Source of the DNA: Ignavibacteria bacterium
Lineage (GTDB): Bacteria > Bacteroidota > Ignavibacteria > Kapaibacteriales > UBA4661
Direction of reading: 5' to 3'
Assembly (NCBI GenBank): GCA_013298775.1
Contig: JAAFIV010000039.1
Coordinates: 1 to 42,542 of the forward strand
DNA: 42,542 nt
Shown: positions 22,329 to 32,326 of the stretch, one piece after another
Position numbering within the stretch: the first letter of the stretch is position 1
Layout of the letters: every line of letters starts with the position of its first letter
The notes under the pieces: model-generated
What the model saw: the letters and a program-made list of their open reading frames with translations, nothing else
What the model was told of the DNA's origin: nothing
Databases searched by the model: none
Made by a program: the position numbers and the translations under genes

Positions 22329-24071
22329 ATGAAAAAACTCATTCTTACAATTTTGCTCTGCGGCTTCACAAGCTGCACAACGGACTTTGCCAGCATCAAC
22401 ACCGACCCCAATATCATCTCCACACCCGATGTTCGCTTTCTTTTTGCCGATGTGCAAAAAGCCATGAACGAATCGAAATATCTGGAATTTTTCTACGACA
22501 ATGCGCGGTACTTGCCGCTCTGGGCGCAGCAATACGCGCGTTCTGGTGGCAATGGTAGAGAATTTAACACAATCGAAATCGAAGGTGGTCGCTACGGGCG
22601 ATTGTACCAATCGTTTTTGCCAAATCTGTTCGAGATACGCCGCCAGATAGACCGTATGCCGGATGCAGAGCGTCAGCGTTTCCGCAATATGCGAGCCGTT
22701 ACCTACGTGTTGCAAATCCAACTCACTATGCCCGTCAGCGATATTTTTGGCTCTATGCCGTACCGCGAGGCAATGCGCGGGCGGTACGAGGGCAATTATT
22801 CACCAAAATTCGATACACAATCAGAGCAGTACACTGCATGGCTTTCTGAATTGGACAGCACAATAGCGATTCTCCTGCAACCCGCACCAATGGCTGCGGC
22901 AACAGGTCAAACGCTGCAAGATTACGGCAATGCCGATGGCTTTTACAACAACGATTGGCGGAAATGGGCGAAAGCCGCGAATGTGCTGAAACTCCGCATT
23001 GCGGCTCGTTTGGCGCGGGCGGATGCCACAAGAGCGCGTACTGTCATTACGCAAGTGCTGGCAAGCCCCGCAGGGCTGTTTGAATCGGCGGCGGACGAGT
23101 GGTCTATCACCTACGGCGCAAGTGTGCGCTCCAGTAATGGTGATTGGTTCTTTGCGCGTCCTGCTGCCGCGAAAAATTTCATAGATTTCTTGAAACGCAG
23201 CAACGACCCGCGTTTGGGCATATTTTTCGCACCCAATTCTTACACCGATGAAGCCCTTGCAGCCTTCCGCACCGCTAACCGTGCGCTTCCCGCGTCCATC
23301 CGCCCCGACCAAGATTCGCTCTATCGCTATAATGGCATTCCCGTCAGTCCTGATGCGGTTTTGACAGGGACAGCAGGTGCGCCGTTTGCACAGGAAATTC
23401 GCATTGGGTCGGTGTCATATTTGGCGCAATCCACGCCGAACTACCGCTTTTTCGCGCCCGATGATCCAGGTATTGTCAAAGAAGTCATTATTTCCTACGC
23501 CGAACAGTGTTTACTTCTGGCGGAATTTGCCGAACTCGGCTTGGCGACAGGTGGCGCGAGTGCGGACGTGTGGTACGAGCGTGGCGTAAGAGCGTCGTTG
23601 GCAATGTACGACGACCTTGCCGAAAAAGGCAAACTCTACGACAAAGACGTAGCAACCTTCAAACTCAAAGCCTCCGCCGATATTACTCCTGCGAAGATTG
23701 ATGCCTACGTGCGCCATCCAAACGTGGTTTTGGGCGGCTCGCGGGCTGACCGGTTGGAGAAAATTTCGCTCCAACTCTACACGCACTACTACCGTTGGGC
23801 AACCGAAGTCTTCACCCAAGCTCGCAGAACAGGCTTCCCGCGCCGCAATTCCACGCTTTTGGCATGGGAAACACCGATTGCGGGTGGCGAAGAATTGCTC
23901 ATACCGCGCCGCTACGCACTCCGCGAGCCATTGGAGCAAATCCGCGCAGAATGGGCAAAAGCACAAGACGAACAAGGATTTACCAAGAACGTGGCTACGC
24001 CTGAGGTATTGAACCGTCAGCGTTTGTGGTGGGATAAAGCGTCGCCTGCTTGGGGCGGTGGTGGGCAGTAG
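22329..24071 (+). CDS. SusD/RagB family nutrient-binding lipoprotein (SusD-like_2 type)
   Basis: A SusD-type surface lipoprotein of 580 residues and the partner of the SusC upstream. The signal peptide is short (MKKLILTILLCGFTSC), with C16 as the lipidation site; the -3 residue is Phe, so the lipobox is loose as often in Bacteroidota. The next residues, TTDFASINTDPN, are the typical SusD start. Helical TPR-like blocks follow, such as YVLQIQLTMPVSDIFGSMPY and NDWRKWAKAANVLKLRIAAR. Later come EVIISYAEQCLLLAEFAE and a C-terminal helix. The pattern fits the SusD/RagB-like SusD-like_2 branch rather than starch-binding SusD, so the ligand stays open. The 147-base gap to susC holds the double hairpin. 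Confidence 0.92.
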   Translation: MKKLILTILLCGFTSCTTDFASINTDPNIISTPDVRFLFADVQKAMNESKYLEFFYDNARYLPLWAQQYARSGGNGREFNTIEIEGGRYGRLYQSFLPNLFEIRRQIDRMPDAERQRFRNMRAVTYVLQIQLTMPVSDIFGSMPYREAMRGRYEGNYSPKFDTQSEQYTAWLSELDSTIAILLQPAPMAAATGQTLQDYGNADGFYNNDWRKWAKAANVLKLRIAARLARADATRARTVITQVLASPAGLFESAADEWSITYGASVRSSNGDWFFARPAAAKNFIDFLKRSNDPRLGIFFAPNSYTDEALAAFRTANRALPASIRPDQDSLYRYNGIPVSPDAVLTGTAGAPFAQEIRIGSVSYLAQSTPNYRFFAPDDPGIVKEVIISYAEQCLLLAEFAELGLATGGASADVWYERGVRASLAMYDDLAEKGKLYDKDVATFKLKASADITPAKIDAYVRHPNVVLGGSRADRLEKISLQLYTHYYRWATEVFTQARRTGFPRRNSTLLAWETPIAGGEELLIPRRYALREPLEQIRAEWAKAQDEQGFTKNVATPEVLNRQRLWWDKASPAWGGGGQ

Positions 24072-24101
24072 TCCCTTGTGCGAGCAGGGCTGTTACGTTC
24101 T

Positions 24102-24208
24102 GCCCTCACCCCGCTCTGCGAGCGACCCTCTCCCAGAGGGCGAGGGTGAAGAGGTGGCTCTGTATCTTGCCCTTCTCCCTCTGGGAGAAGGGTTGGGATG
24201 AGGGAAAA
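24102..24208 (+). repeat. Dispersed dyad repeat, copy 2
   Basis: GCCCTCACCCCGCTCTGCGA leads into CCCTCTCCCAGAGGG, GAGGGTGA and a closing CTCTGGGAGAAGGG / GATGAGGG. It is the same element as 1592-1698, in the opposite orientation, with most differences in the central part. It may also act as a terminator for susCD, since it begins 31 bases past the susD stop. Confidence 0.75.
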
Positions 24209-24234
24209 CATGAGAACTTAATAGCTCTGCCTTA

Positions 24235-24306
24235 TGCGAGGCTCTCGCTTTTGTAAGGAGCGTTAGCACCGAAGCGAGACCCTCGCTAGGAAGCGAGAGC
24301 CTCGCA
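24235..24306. repeat. 16-bp perfect inverted repeat upstream of the first sensor kinase
   Basis: TGCGAGGCTCTCGCTT (24235-24250) and AAGCGAGAGCCTCGCA (24291-24306) are perfect reverse complements. GTTAGCACCGAAGCGA occurs inside the loop and again just downstream (about 24329-24344) as a direct repeat. It looks like another hairpin element and could also influence expression of the kinase. Confidence 0.65.
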
Positions 24307-24380
24307 CCTGTGTAAAAAGCGTTAGCCGTTAGCACCGAAGCGACACTTTCGCCGTTGCATTTATCAAAAAAAAATCCGCC

Positions 24381-27300
24381 ATGAAAACACTGCTGCTGCT
24401 TGCACTCATGTTGCTGCTCGCGGACGACCTCCGCGCACAGCCCGTGCGACCGCCCGCAGACCGCATCCGCCAGCACCGCTTTGTGCATTTGACCGTAGAA
24501 GACGGCTTGTCCAATGGCGTAGTGAATGCGATTGCTCAAGATAGCGCGGGCTTTATGTGGTTCGGCACGGAGAACGGGCTGAATCGCTACGACGGGCGCA
24601 GTTTCAAGGCATATTTCCATATTCCCAGCGATTCAACCAGCCTTCCTAATTCTCGTATTACCAGCCTGCTCACCGCGCCTGATGGGACACTTTGGGTGGT
24701 TACACCGCTTGGATTGTGCAGCTACAACCCGCGTACAGACTCATTTCGCCGTATTGCCCTCGACCCCCGATACAACGCCACCGATGGCAGCATGAAACAC
24801 AAACGGCTAGGGCAGATAGCGCGAAGCAGCGACGGAACGCTCTGGATATGCAGTGAATACGGCATTTCTCGCTACAATCCTGCTTCCAAAGCCGATAATA
24901 CGCCCTTTCCGCACATTACCTACACCGTGAATGGAACGAAACCGAGTAATAGATTTTTTGCCGCATCAATATTCATCATACCGCCCAAACCTACTTCTGG
25001 AGCTTCTCCGCAAAACGCATCACCCAAAGAGCGCGTACTTGTAAATGGCGTGATGGAATATATTCTTGGCGAAGGTGGTGTTTATGAACTTGACCCCAAG
25101 CAGATGTCGTTTACCTTACTTGCCGATAGCATTCAAATAACCAGCTATCTTGCTGATAAAAAAGCATTTACAGGGTACTATTTTGAGCGTTCTAACAGAC
25201 ACCTTCTCTATCAGTTCGATGCAGAAACCTTTGCCGTACAGCGCACAATGGATGCCCCGCTTGAGCAAAACAGAAGCTATAACCCTTTTGCCACTTCGCG
25301 TGATTCCATACATTACTTGACGATAGATGATGGTGTACAGATTCTCAACGCCAACACCTTTGCATCGCGCGTGATTGCTTGCAATCCAAACTTTTCAGAA
25401 TCATTGTTGCCCCCAGGAGTCATGATTTTCGACCGCTCTGGTGTGTTGTGGATTGGTGGTGGTGGTGGAGTAAGCAAATACGCGCCCCATCAGTACAAAT
25501 TCACTCATTTTCGCCATAATCCCACCGATGCAAATTCCCTGCTTTTTGGCTATGCTCGTGCCATGACGGAAGATATTCAGGGAAATCTCTGGGTTGGTGA
25601 ACATTTCTTCGGTTTTAACAAAATTGACCGTGCGCGAAATGACAGAATACAGCGATTTGAGAAGCCTTGTATTACCCCTAGACCAGCAGCACACCGCACA
25701 GTGTGGTCTATGAGCAGCGACCGTAATGGTCTTGTGTGGGTCAGAGGTGCTGATTTCAATAACACCCAAATCGGCGTGGGCATTACCGCCGAAGGGAAGG
25801 TTGTTCTGCCGCATAAAGACTGGTTCGGTGGGAAGCTGCCGCCGCTCTACATCACGTTTTTGCATAATGCAGGCGGCGTGCGGGATTCCATTCTTTGGGC
25901 GCTCCGAAAAACAGCCAACCCCAAAGGACTCAAAAGGGATCCCGACAATTTCCCTTACTATATTCCTGCCAACGGCTATGGACAATGGTATCTCACAAAA
26001 CTCCTCGTTCCTGCTTTGCCCAAATCAACTCCACCTGTATCTGCGCCGCTTTCGAGCTATAAAGTCTTGGGCGATTATTCTGTGCCTGAAGAAGTGCTGG
26101 GTACGAAAGTGGAAGTTGGTCATTTCCGAACAGTCGGCGCATTGCAAGCGGTGGATGCTGAGGGTACATGGTACGGGCTGCGTGATTCCGTACTTGTGAT
26201 GTGGAGTCCCGCGCGGGATGGAAATTCTGTTCGCAAAAAAGTCGTCAAAGGCGCGTACACACTCACACTTGCGAGCCGCTTGGATAATTCCGTGATGGTC
26301 GAAGGAATGCTAGACAGCAAAGGAAAACTCTGGTTCACCTGCAAAGGTGGCGGTGTGTTGCAGGTCAATCCCAAAACGGGCGAATCAGTATCCATCGGCA
26401 TTGCCGAGGGTTTGCCGAATATGAATGCCTACGGCGTGTTGGAGGATTATCGCGGCAACGTCTGGATTTCTACCGATGCGGGCTTGTGCGAATACAACCC
26501 GGAAACCAAGCAATTCCGCACCTTCGGGCTTGCCGACGGTTTGCAAGGGCGCGAATTTAACCGCCTTTCCTCGCACAAAAGTCCGTCGGGGGAACTCTTT
26601 TTTGGTGGCATAAATGGCGTAAATGCGTTCTTTCCCGAAGATACCGACCCGAATCCCGCGCCACCGCTTATTGCGCTCGCAAACCTCGCTACGCCGCTCC
26701 GTGTCTTGCCTTCAGCGATGGGCGACACACTGGAACTGCCCTTTGAAGAGCGGTCGTTTCGGGCAGAAATTCTCGCGCTGGAATACACCGACCCCAAGCG
26801 AAACCGCGTGGCATGGAAGCTGGAAGGCTTCGATGCCGAGTGGCACATCTCCGAAACCAACGACCAAGACCGCCGACTGAACTACACGAACTTAGACGCA
26901 GGCGCGTACCGCCTCATAGTAAAAGCCGCTAACAGCGATGGCGTGTGGAGCAAGCCGCAGTGCGCTGTGCAGCTGACGATTCTTCCAGCGTGGTGGCAAA
27001 CGTGGTGGTTTCGTGCGGCAGTGGCGGTGGTGCTTCTTTCGCTGGCGTATGCTCTTTTTCGTTGGCGAGTGCGGATTATCCAAAAACGCAATTTAGACTT
27101 GGAATATCAAGTGCTGGCGCGGACGGCAGAGCTTGGCGATGCAAACGCGGAACTCAGTTTTGCCAATGTGGAAATTCACGAAAAAAATCTTGAGCTTGCA
27201 GAGAATTTGGAGAAACTGAAACGCGCACAGAAACAACTCGTGGAATCCGAAAAAATGGCAGCATTGGGAACGCTCGTCTCGGGCGTAGCACACGAACTCA

Positions 27301-28019
27301 ACACACCGATTGGAGTAGCGGTAACGGCTGCAAGCACGATGCAGAGCCGCGCCAAACGTTTTTTGGAACGCTTGGAAAAGAACGAACCTTTGCTCAAACA
27401 AGAACTGCGCGATTTCACCGCCGATGCCGCCGAAGGCACGGCTATCACTCTCAGCAATCTCGCTCGCGCGGCGGATTTAATCCAAAGTTTCAAGCACGTT
27501 GCTGTGGACCAGCACACCGACCAGTTCCGCCACTTTGAACTGGGCGCGTATCTGCACGAATTGGCGCGAAGCCTTGAGCCACAGTGGAAAGGCGAACAGC
27601 ATCGCTTGGAAGTATGCTGTGCAGAGAGTATTTTGCTCGAAAGTTTTCCGGGTGCAATCGCGCAAATTATCACCAATTTTGTGATGAATTCCCTTCTGCA
27701 CGGCTTCCGAGAATACACCGAAAATGGCGTAATGACGCTACGTGCAGAACAGCACACGGAAACCATAACGCTGCGCTTCTCCGACAACGGGCGCGGGATT
27801 CCAGCGGAAATTGTGGAGCGCATTTACGACCCCTTTTTTACCACCAAACAGGCGCAAGGCGGCACGGGACTTGGGTTGAACATTGCATACAATCTCGTTA
27901 CGCAGAAACTGGGCGGAACGCTCGTCTGCCAAAGCACCGTCGGGCAAGGAACAACTTTTACGATGACGCTGCCGCATGCGCTGGAACATCATACAACAAC
28001 AGGTGTGATGCGGTCTTGA
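24381..28019 (+). CDS. Periplasmic Reg_prop/Y_Y_Y sensor histidine kinase (paralogue 1)
   Basis: A membrane sensor kinase of 1212 residues. Signal peptide: residues 1-19 (ending DDLRAQ). The periplasmic part (about 20-770) is built from two-component regulator propeller repeats, seen as [48 protein letters not shown] and [20 protein letters not shown] domain follows (about 782-860, ending SDGVWS), then one transmembrane helix (about 875-896), a coiled-coil linker, a HisKA domain with H971 in GVAHELNTP, and an HATPase domain with the N box NFVMNSLLHGF, DNGRGIP and GGTGLGLNI. No receiver or AraC domain is fused, unlike the classical hybrid two-component regulators of Bacteroides. Its place next to susCD suggests it senses the imported nutrient. 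Two close paralogues follow downstream. Confidence 0.93.
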   Translation: MKTLLLLALMLLLADDLRAQPVRPPADRIRQHRFVHLTVEDGLSNGVVNAIAQDSAGFMWFGTENGLNRYDGRSFKAYFHIPSDSTSLPNSRITSLLTAPDGTLWVVTPLGLCSYNPRTDSFRRIALDPRYNATDGSMKHKRLGQIARSSDGTLWICSEYGISRYNPASKADNTPFPHITYTVNGTKPSNRFFAASIFIIPPKPTSGASPQNASPKERVLVNGVMEYILGEGGVYELDPKQMSFTLLADSIQITSYLADKKAFTGYYFERSNRHLLYQFDAETFAVQRTMDAPLEQNRSYNPFATSRDSIHYLTIDDGVQILNANTFASRVIACNPNFSESLLPPGVMIFDRSGVLWIGGGGGVSKYAPHQYKFTHFRHNPTDANSLLFGYARAMTEDIQGNLWVGEHFFGFNKIDRARNDRIQRFEKPCITPRPAAHRTVWSMSSDRNGLVWVRGADFNNTQIGVGITAEGKVVLPHKDWFGGKLPPLYITFLHNAGGVRDSILWALRKTANPKGLKRDPDNFPYYIPANGYGQWYLTKLLVPALPKSTPPVSAPLSSYKVLGDYSVPEEVLGTKVEVGHFRTVGALQAVDAEGTWYGLRDSVLVMWSPARDGNSVRKKVVKGAYTLTLASRLDNSVMVEGMLDSKGKLWFTCKGGGVLQVNPKTGESVSIGIAEGLPNMNAYGVLEDYRGNVWISTDAGLCEYNPETKQFRTFGLADGLQGREFNRLSSHKSPSGELFFGGINGVNAFFPEDTDPNPAPPLIALANLATPLRVLPSAMGDTLELPFEERSFRAEILALEYTDPKRNRVAWKLEGFDAEWHISETNDQDRRLNYTNLDAGAYRLIVKAANSDGVWSKPQCAVQLTILPAWWQTWWFRAAVAVVLLSLAYALFRWRVRIIQKRNLDLEYQVLARTAELGDANAELSFANVEIHEKNLELAENLEKLKRAQKQLVESEKMAALGTLVSGVAHELNTPIGVAVTAASTMQSRAKRFLERLEKNEPLLKQELRDFTADAAEGTAITLSNLARAADLIQSFKHVAVDQHTDQFRHFELGAYLHELARSLEPQWKGEQHRLEVCCAESILLESFPGAIAQIITNFVMNSLLHGFREYTENGVMTLRAEQHTETITLRFSDNGRGIPAEIVERIYDPFFTTKQAQGGTGLGLNIAYNLVTQKLGGTLVCQSTVGQGTTFTMTLPHALEHHTTTGVMRS

Positions 28020-28109
28020 ATCCTAGCGAATTCATTTCACAATAGCATGAAAATTCGGTAAATTATTTGGCAAAGGACATTATTTTTTTTAATACTTGAG
28101 AGAACGAAT

Positions 28110-28307
28110 ATGCTTACCACACAAGGAAATACCCTGCTTCGGGACAATACTTCCTCACAGGATGAGCGTTTACGTCGTGCCGAGGCAATACTTGAGAAAG
28201 TACGCTTGAAAGAAGGTGAAAAGCAGCTTACAGAAGAAGAGATTCTTGAGGAATGCCGTCTTGTGCGCCAAGAACGGTATGCCGAACATCACGGGCAAGC
28301 AGCATGA
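28110..28307 (+). CDS. Putative antitoxin of a PIN-domain toxin pair
   Basis: A 65-residue, highly charged protein (DERLRRAEAILEKVRLKEGE, then EEEILEECRLVRQERYAEHH), mostly helical. I recognise no specific antitoxin family. The call rests on size, charge and the four-base ATGA overlap with the PIN toxin gene downstream. It should bind and block the PIN protein and repress the pair. Confidence 0.7.
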   Translation: MLTTQGNTLLRDNTSSQDERLRRAEAILEKVRLKEGEKQLTEEEILEECRLVRQERYAEHHGQAA

Positions 28308-28723
28308 ATGCAGTCTTGGACGCTAATGTTTGGCTCAGTTTACTCATAAGCAATAAACTTTTTCCAGTCTTGCAAGCCGCAGCCGCCGACCGTGTACAGA
28401 TATTCTCCTCGCCCACACTCCTTGCCGAAGTATGCGATGTTGCTGGGCGCGAGAAACTGCGCCGTTACTTGCTGCCTTCGCCGCAGGAAATGAGCGACAT
28501 TTTTCGTGATTTCACGATTTCTTGCGAGCCTCTTTTGTTCTTTTCCGACGCACCCGACCCGAACGATAATTATCTCTTCGATTTATGCAGAGAGACCTCT
28601 GCCGCCGTCTTGGTTACAGGGGATAAACCATTGCTCCGCCTTGCCAATGTCCACTTCGCAACACACACCACTACAATCATTGCATTAGCCGCATTTCGAC
28701 AACGGCTCAATATTCCGTCATGA
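28304..28723 (+). CDS. PIN-domain toxin (VapC-like, COG1569 type)
   Basis: A 139-residue PIN-domain ribonuclease. The acidic Mg-binding residues expected of the fold are present: D6 (VLDANVW), E42 (LLAEVCD), D88 in DAPDPNDNYLFDL, and D107 in VTGDKPLL. This matches the 'putative toxin component, PIN family' group more than classical VapC. The start at 28304 overlaps the antitoxin stop (ATGA); the frame upstream to 28253 lies inside the antitoxin gene and is rejected. Its stop codon overlaps the ATG of the next sensor kinase in a second ATGA at 28720-28723, so toxin and kinase 2 are translationally linked. That linkage is unusual. Confidence 0.85.
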   Translation: MNAVLDANVWLSLLISNKLFPVLQAAAADRVQIFSSPTLLAEVCDVAGREKLRRYLLPSPQEMSDIFRDFTISCEPLLFFSDAPDPNDNYLFDLCRETSAAVLVTGDKPLLRLANVHFATHTTTIIALAAFRQRLNIPS

Positions 28724-31700
28724 AACCACTGCTGCTCATCGCACTCCTCCTTCTCCTCGCGGACGACCTCCGCGCACAGCCCGTGCGACCGCCCGCAGAC
28801 CGCATCCGCACACCCCGCTTCACACGCCTGACCGTCGAAGACGGCTTGAGCAATGGTGCGGTTCGTGCGATTGCCCAAGACAGTGCGGGCTTTATGTGGT
28901 TCGGTACAGAAAATGGTTTGAATCGCTACGACGGGCGCAAAATCAAGCAATATCGCCACAACCCGCAAGATTCCACGACCATCGCCGACGTGTGGGTTTC
29001 GGCGATAATGACCTCGCGCAACGGCACGGTCTGGGTACTGACGCATGGCGGTTTGTGCCGCTACAACCCGCGTACGGACTCGTTTCAGCGCATTTCCTTT
29101 GCCACTGATATTCGTCTTGAAGGCACGACAAACTTTAAGCCAAATCAACTTCTCGAAACCAGCGACGGCACTATCTGGATTGGCGCGAGAATGGGGCTTA
29201 TGCGCTACAATCCAAACTCGGCAAGCGACAACACACCCCGCCTCCATGCAAACCCTAAGAGTTTGCCTCTTCCAATGATGGTTGAAAAAATAGTAGTTGT
29301 ACCGCGCACAGATGCCACAGGGACAAGGTCCGAGCGTATTCTCGTGTATGGCATTTACAGCGATATATCATCATCTATGTATGAGGTGAATCCTACGGAC
29401 GCGTCCTACAAAGAAGTGATGAGACATCGTGAATTGCTCTGTCAGGTATCAAACGAAAACGCATTGTGGGTGCGGGACAGGAAAACGGGATGGGTGCAAA
29501 AAATTCATAGCGAAACATTTGCACTATTGGAAGAACACAAGCAACCCTTCTTTAGAACCTTCAATAGAACGTCGGTCGTGCGCGGGACGATGCTTTGGCA
29601 CATAATGTCGGGCGGTTTGCTCTGCTTCAATACACAAAGCGGTACAGCGCGATTTTGCTATCACAACCCTCAATCAGCAGAATCCGTCGGCGGCTCTGAA
29701 CCATATACCCTGCTCTACGACCGCTCCGGCGTACTCTGGGTGGGCGATATTTCCAATGGCGTAAGCAAATACGCGCCGCACCAGTTCAAATTCGCGGTCT
29801 ATCGGCATAATCCCTACGATGCAAACTCCCTCTCGAACAATTACATACGCGGTCTTGCCGAAGATGCACAAGGAAATTTGTGGGTGGGAACACAGTACAA
29901 CGGCATCAATAAAGTGAATCGTACAAACGACAGCATTCTTCGCTACACCAATGACGGTGAACCTTCGCGGCGATTGAACATGGCAATAGCATGGACGCTT
30001 ATGGGCGACCGCAATGGCATGATGTGGGTTCCGGATGCACACCTTTTTGAGGGCGACCCTCGTTCACGATATCCCAGCGCGGGCATTTCTACCGAAGGGC
30101 ATTTTTACGCGCTCCCTGAGGCATGGCTTGATGGGAAAAGGCTGTCGAACGTGGTCGTGTTTCATTCGCAAAGTGGCACCGGCACACGAGATTCCGTGAT
30201 ATGGGCTTCTTCACGTGAGGCTGTGCCAAAAGGCAAAGCAGGAGTGTGGTATCTGATTCGCTTGGAAGTTCCCAAAATGCTTGCTCCCAACGTTTCTGCA
30301 CCGCCTTCTGCGTACAAATGGAGCAGGTACAAAGTTCCACAGGAGATGTTCAATTCAATGATTGCGGAGGATGCCGATGGCACCTGGCACGGCGTACGTG
30401 ATACGACGCTGTATTCGTGGAGTCCGATGCGGGATACTATCGTCAAGCGCACTCCGCTTCCTGCGGCGCGGGTTATCACCGAAGCGGTGCGGCGCATGGA
30501 AATTCCCATCTACCTTCATTTCGACCACAAGAATAGGCTGTGGATGTTTTGTAAAGGCGGCGGCGCGGTGCGCTACGACATAAAAACAGGCGAATCGCTC
30601 ACACTCAGCGTGGCGGAAGGACTGCCGAATGTGAATGTGTATTCCGTGCTGGAGGATTATCGCGGAAACGTCTGGATTTCCACCGATGCTGGAATTTGCG
30701 AATACAACCCTACAACCAAGCAATTTCGCTCCTTCGGGATTGCCGACGGCTTGCAAGGGCGTGAATTTAATCGCTCGTCGTATTCCCAAAGTCCATCGGG
30801 CGAAATGTTCTTTGGTGGCGTGAATGGCGTAAATGCGTTCTTTCCCGAAGATACCGACCCGAATCCTACGCCACCGCTTGTGGCACTCACAAACCTCGCT
30901 ACACCGCTCCGTGCTTTGCCTTCAGCATTTGGCGAGAAGATAGAATTACCCTTTGAAGAGCGGTCGTTTCGAGCGGAAATTCTCGCGCTGGAATACACCG
31001 ACCCCGTGCGAAACCGCGTGGCGTGGAAGCTCGAAGGCTTCGATGCGGAATGGCACGTGTCGGAAATAAACGACCAAAATCGCTTTGTGAATTACACCAA
31101 CTTGGACGCGGGTTCGTACCGTATTTTAGTAAAAGCTGCCAATAGCGATGGCGTGTGGAGCAAGGAACAATGCGCTCTCACGCTAAAGGTTCTTCCCGCG
31201 TGGTGGCAAACGTGGTGGTTTCGCTTGGCAGTGGCATTGGTGCTTCTTTCGCTGGCGTATGCGGTTTTTCGCTGGCGATTGCAGCGCATTCAAACGCGGA
31301 ATATCGAATTGGAATATCAAGTATTGGTGCGGACTTCAGAACTCAGTGAGGCAAATGCGGAACTGAATTTTGCAAATCAAGATTTGAACATTGCCAATGC
31401 GGAAGTTCAGATAAAGAACTTGGAATTAGCGGAGAACTTAGAAATCTTGCGCAAGACACAAAAGCAACTTGTAGAATCCGAAAAAATGGCAGCACTGGGA
31501 ACGCTCGTGGCTGGCGTAGCGCACGAACTCAATACGCCGATAGGAGTAGCGGTAACGGCTGCAAGCACGATGCAGAGCCGCATTGACCGTTTCCTTGGCA
31601 TTATTCGCAACAATGAACCCATGAAGCGGAGCGACCTTTCGCATTTTACTGAAGATGCCAAAGAGGGCGTAGTTATTACTCTCAGCAATCTCAAACGTGC

Positions 31701-32325
31701 CGCCGACCTTATCCAGAGTTTCAAGCGTGTTGCTGTGGAGCAGCATAGCGACCAAGAGCGGTATTTCACCCTCGCGCCCTTTTTGCAGGAATTAGCAACA
31801 AGCCTCGCACCGCAATTTACGGGAACAATGCACCGCTTGTCGGTAGATTGTCCAGAAACCCTTGAATTAGAGAGCTTTCCAGGTGCAATCGCTCAAATTA
31901 TGACCAATTTTGTGTCCAATTCCTTGCTGCATGGTTTTGAGGGATTTACCCAAAGCGGGCTGATGCGAATACAGGTGTTGCAATGTCGCAAAGGCGAAAA
32001 TTCGAGCGAACATTCCAGCGAACGTTCTAGCGAAAATTCCAACGAAGACACCGTGATTATGCGCTATTCCGACAATGGGCGTGGTATTCCGCCAGAGATT
32101 CTTGAGCGAATGTACGACCCATTTTTCACGACCAGACAGGCGCAAGGCGGCACTGGGCTTGGCTTGAACATTGTCTATAATCTCGTAACACAAAAACTCG
32201 GCGGAACACTTGATTGTACCAGCGTTCTGGGAGAATCCACTGTTTTTACGATAACGATGTCTCGCTTGAGAAAAAAACAACGTACTCGCCTCAGTCAGGC
32301 ACTCATTTCGGAAGGAGGGCAGTAG
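28720..32325 (+). CDS. Periplasmic Reg_prop/Y_Y_Y sensor histidine kinase (paralogue 2)
   Basis: A sensor kinase of 1201 residues with the same order as paralogue 1: signal peptide (1-20, ending DDLRAQ), propeller repeats ([49 protein letters not shown] and others), Y_Y_Y domain, one transmembrane helix, coiled coil with a repeated [19 protein letters not shown] pattern, HisKA with H935, and HATPase with [18 protein letters not shown] and GGTGLGLNI. Between the N box and DNGRGIP there is a Ser/Glu-rich insert (about residues 1094-1110) made of four 12-bp repeats; neither paralogue has it. The N-terminal 120 residues and the part from the Y_Y_Y domain onward are very close to paralogue 3, while the middle of the propeller differs. 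The start overlaps the PIN toxin stop codon. Confidence 0.93.
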   Translation: MKPLLLIALLLLLADDLRAQPVRPPADRIRTPRFTRLTVEDGLSNGAVRAIAQDSAGFMWFGTENGLNRYDGRKIKQYRHNPQDSTTIADVWVSAIMTSRNGTVWVLTHGGLCRYNPRTDSFQRISFATDIRLEGTTNFKPNQLLETSDGTIWIGARMGLMRYNPNSASDNTPRLHANPKSLPLPMMVEKIVVVPRTDATGTRSERILVYGIYSDISSSMYEVNPTDASYKEVMRHRELLCQVSNENALWVRDRKTGWVQKIHSETFALLEEHKQPFFRTFNRTSVVRGTMLWHIMSGGLLCFNTQSGTARFCYHNPQSAESVGGSEPYTLLYDRSGVLWVGDISNGVSKYAPHQFKFAVYRHNPYDANSLSNNYIRGLAEDAQGNLWVGTQYNGINKVNRTNDSILRYTNDGEPSRRLNMAIAWTLMGDRNGMMWVPDAHLFEGDPRSRYPSAGISTEGHFYALPEAWLDGKRLSNVVVFHSQSGTGTRDSVIWASSREAVPKGKAGVWYLIRLEVPKMLAPNVSAPPSAYKWSRYKVPQEMFNSMIAEDADGTWHGVRDTTLYSWSPMRDTIVKRTPLPAARVITEAVRRMEIPIYLHFDHKNRLWMFCKGGGAVRYDIKTGESLTLSVAEGLPNVNVYSVLEDYRGNVWISTDAGICEYNPTTKQFRSFGIADGLQGREFNRSSYSQSPSGEMFFGGVNGVNAFFPEDTDPNPTPPLVALTNLATPLRALPSAFGEKIELPFEERSFRAEILALEYTDPVRNRVAWKLEGFDAEWHVSEINDQNRFVNYTNLDAGSYRILVKAANSDGVWSKEQCALTLKVLPAWWQTWWFRLAVALVLLSLAYAVFRWRLQRIQTRNIELEYQVLVRTSELSEANAELNFANQDLNIANAEVQIKNLELAENLEILRKTQKQLVESEKMAALGTLVAGVAHELNTPIGVAVTAASTMQSRIDRFLGIIRNNEPMKRSDLSHFTEDAKEGVVITLSNLKRAADLIQSFKRVAVEQHSDQERYFTLAPFLQELATSLAPQFTGTMHRLSVDCPETLELESFPGAIAQIMTNFVSNSLLHGFEGFTQSGLMRIQVLQCRKGENSSEHSSERSSENSNEDTVIMRYSDNGRGIPPEILERMYDPFFTTRQAQGGTGLGLNIVYNLVTQKLGGTLDCTSVLGESTVFTITMSRLRKKQRTRLSQALISEGGQ
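32001..32048 (+). repeat. 12-bp x 4 tandem repeat inside the kinase 2 ATPase domain
   Basis: Units ttcgagcgaaca, ttccagcgaacg, ttctagcgaaaa and ttccaacgaaga encode a run of SSE/SNE triplets with one changing residue. It lies in a loop between the N box and G1 box, where length change is tolerated. Confidence 0.8.
32312..32319 (+). promoter_or_regulatory. Shine-Dalgarno sequence before kinase 3
   Basis: AAGGAGGG lies 7 bases upstream of the ATG at 32327, inside the 3' end of kinase 2. Such a strong match is rare among the genes in this window, most of which show none. It would secure separate initiation of kinase 3, whose ATG is one base past the kinase 2 stop codon. Confidence 0.75.
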
Positions 32326-32326
32326 C

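Larger units (their letters stand above)
24072..24380. other. 309-base spacer between susD and the first sensor kinase
   Basis: No gene. Two repeat structures fill most of it: the second copy of the dispersed dyad repeat (24102-24208) and a 16-bp perfect inverted repeat with internal direct repeats (24235-24306). An A-tract (aaaaaaaa) lies about 12 bases before the kinase ATG. No clear -33/-7 promoter was found. Confidence 0.6.
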
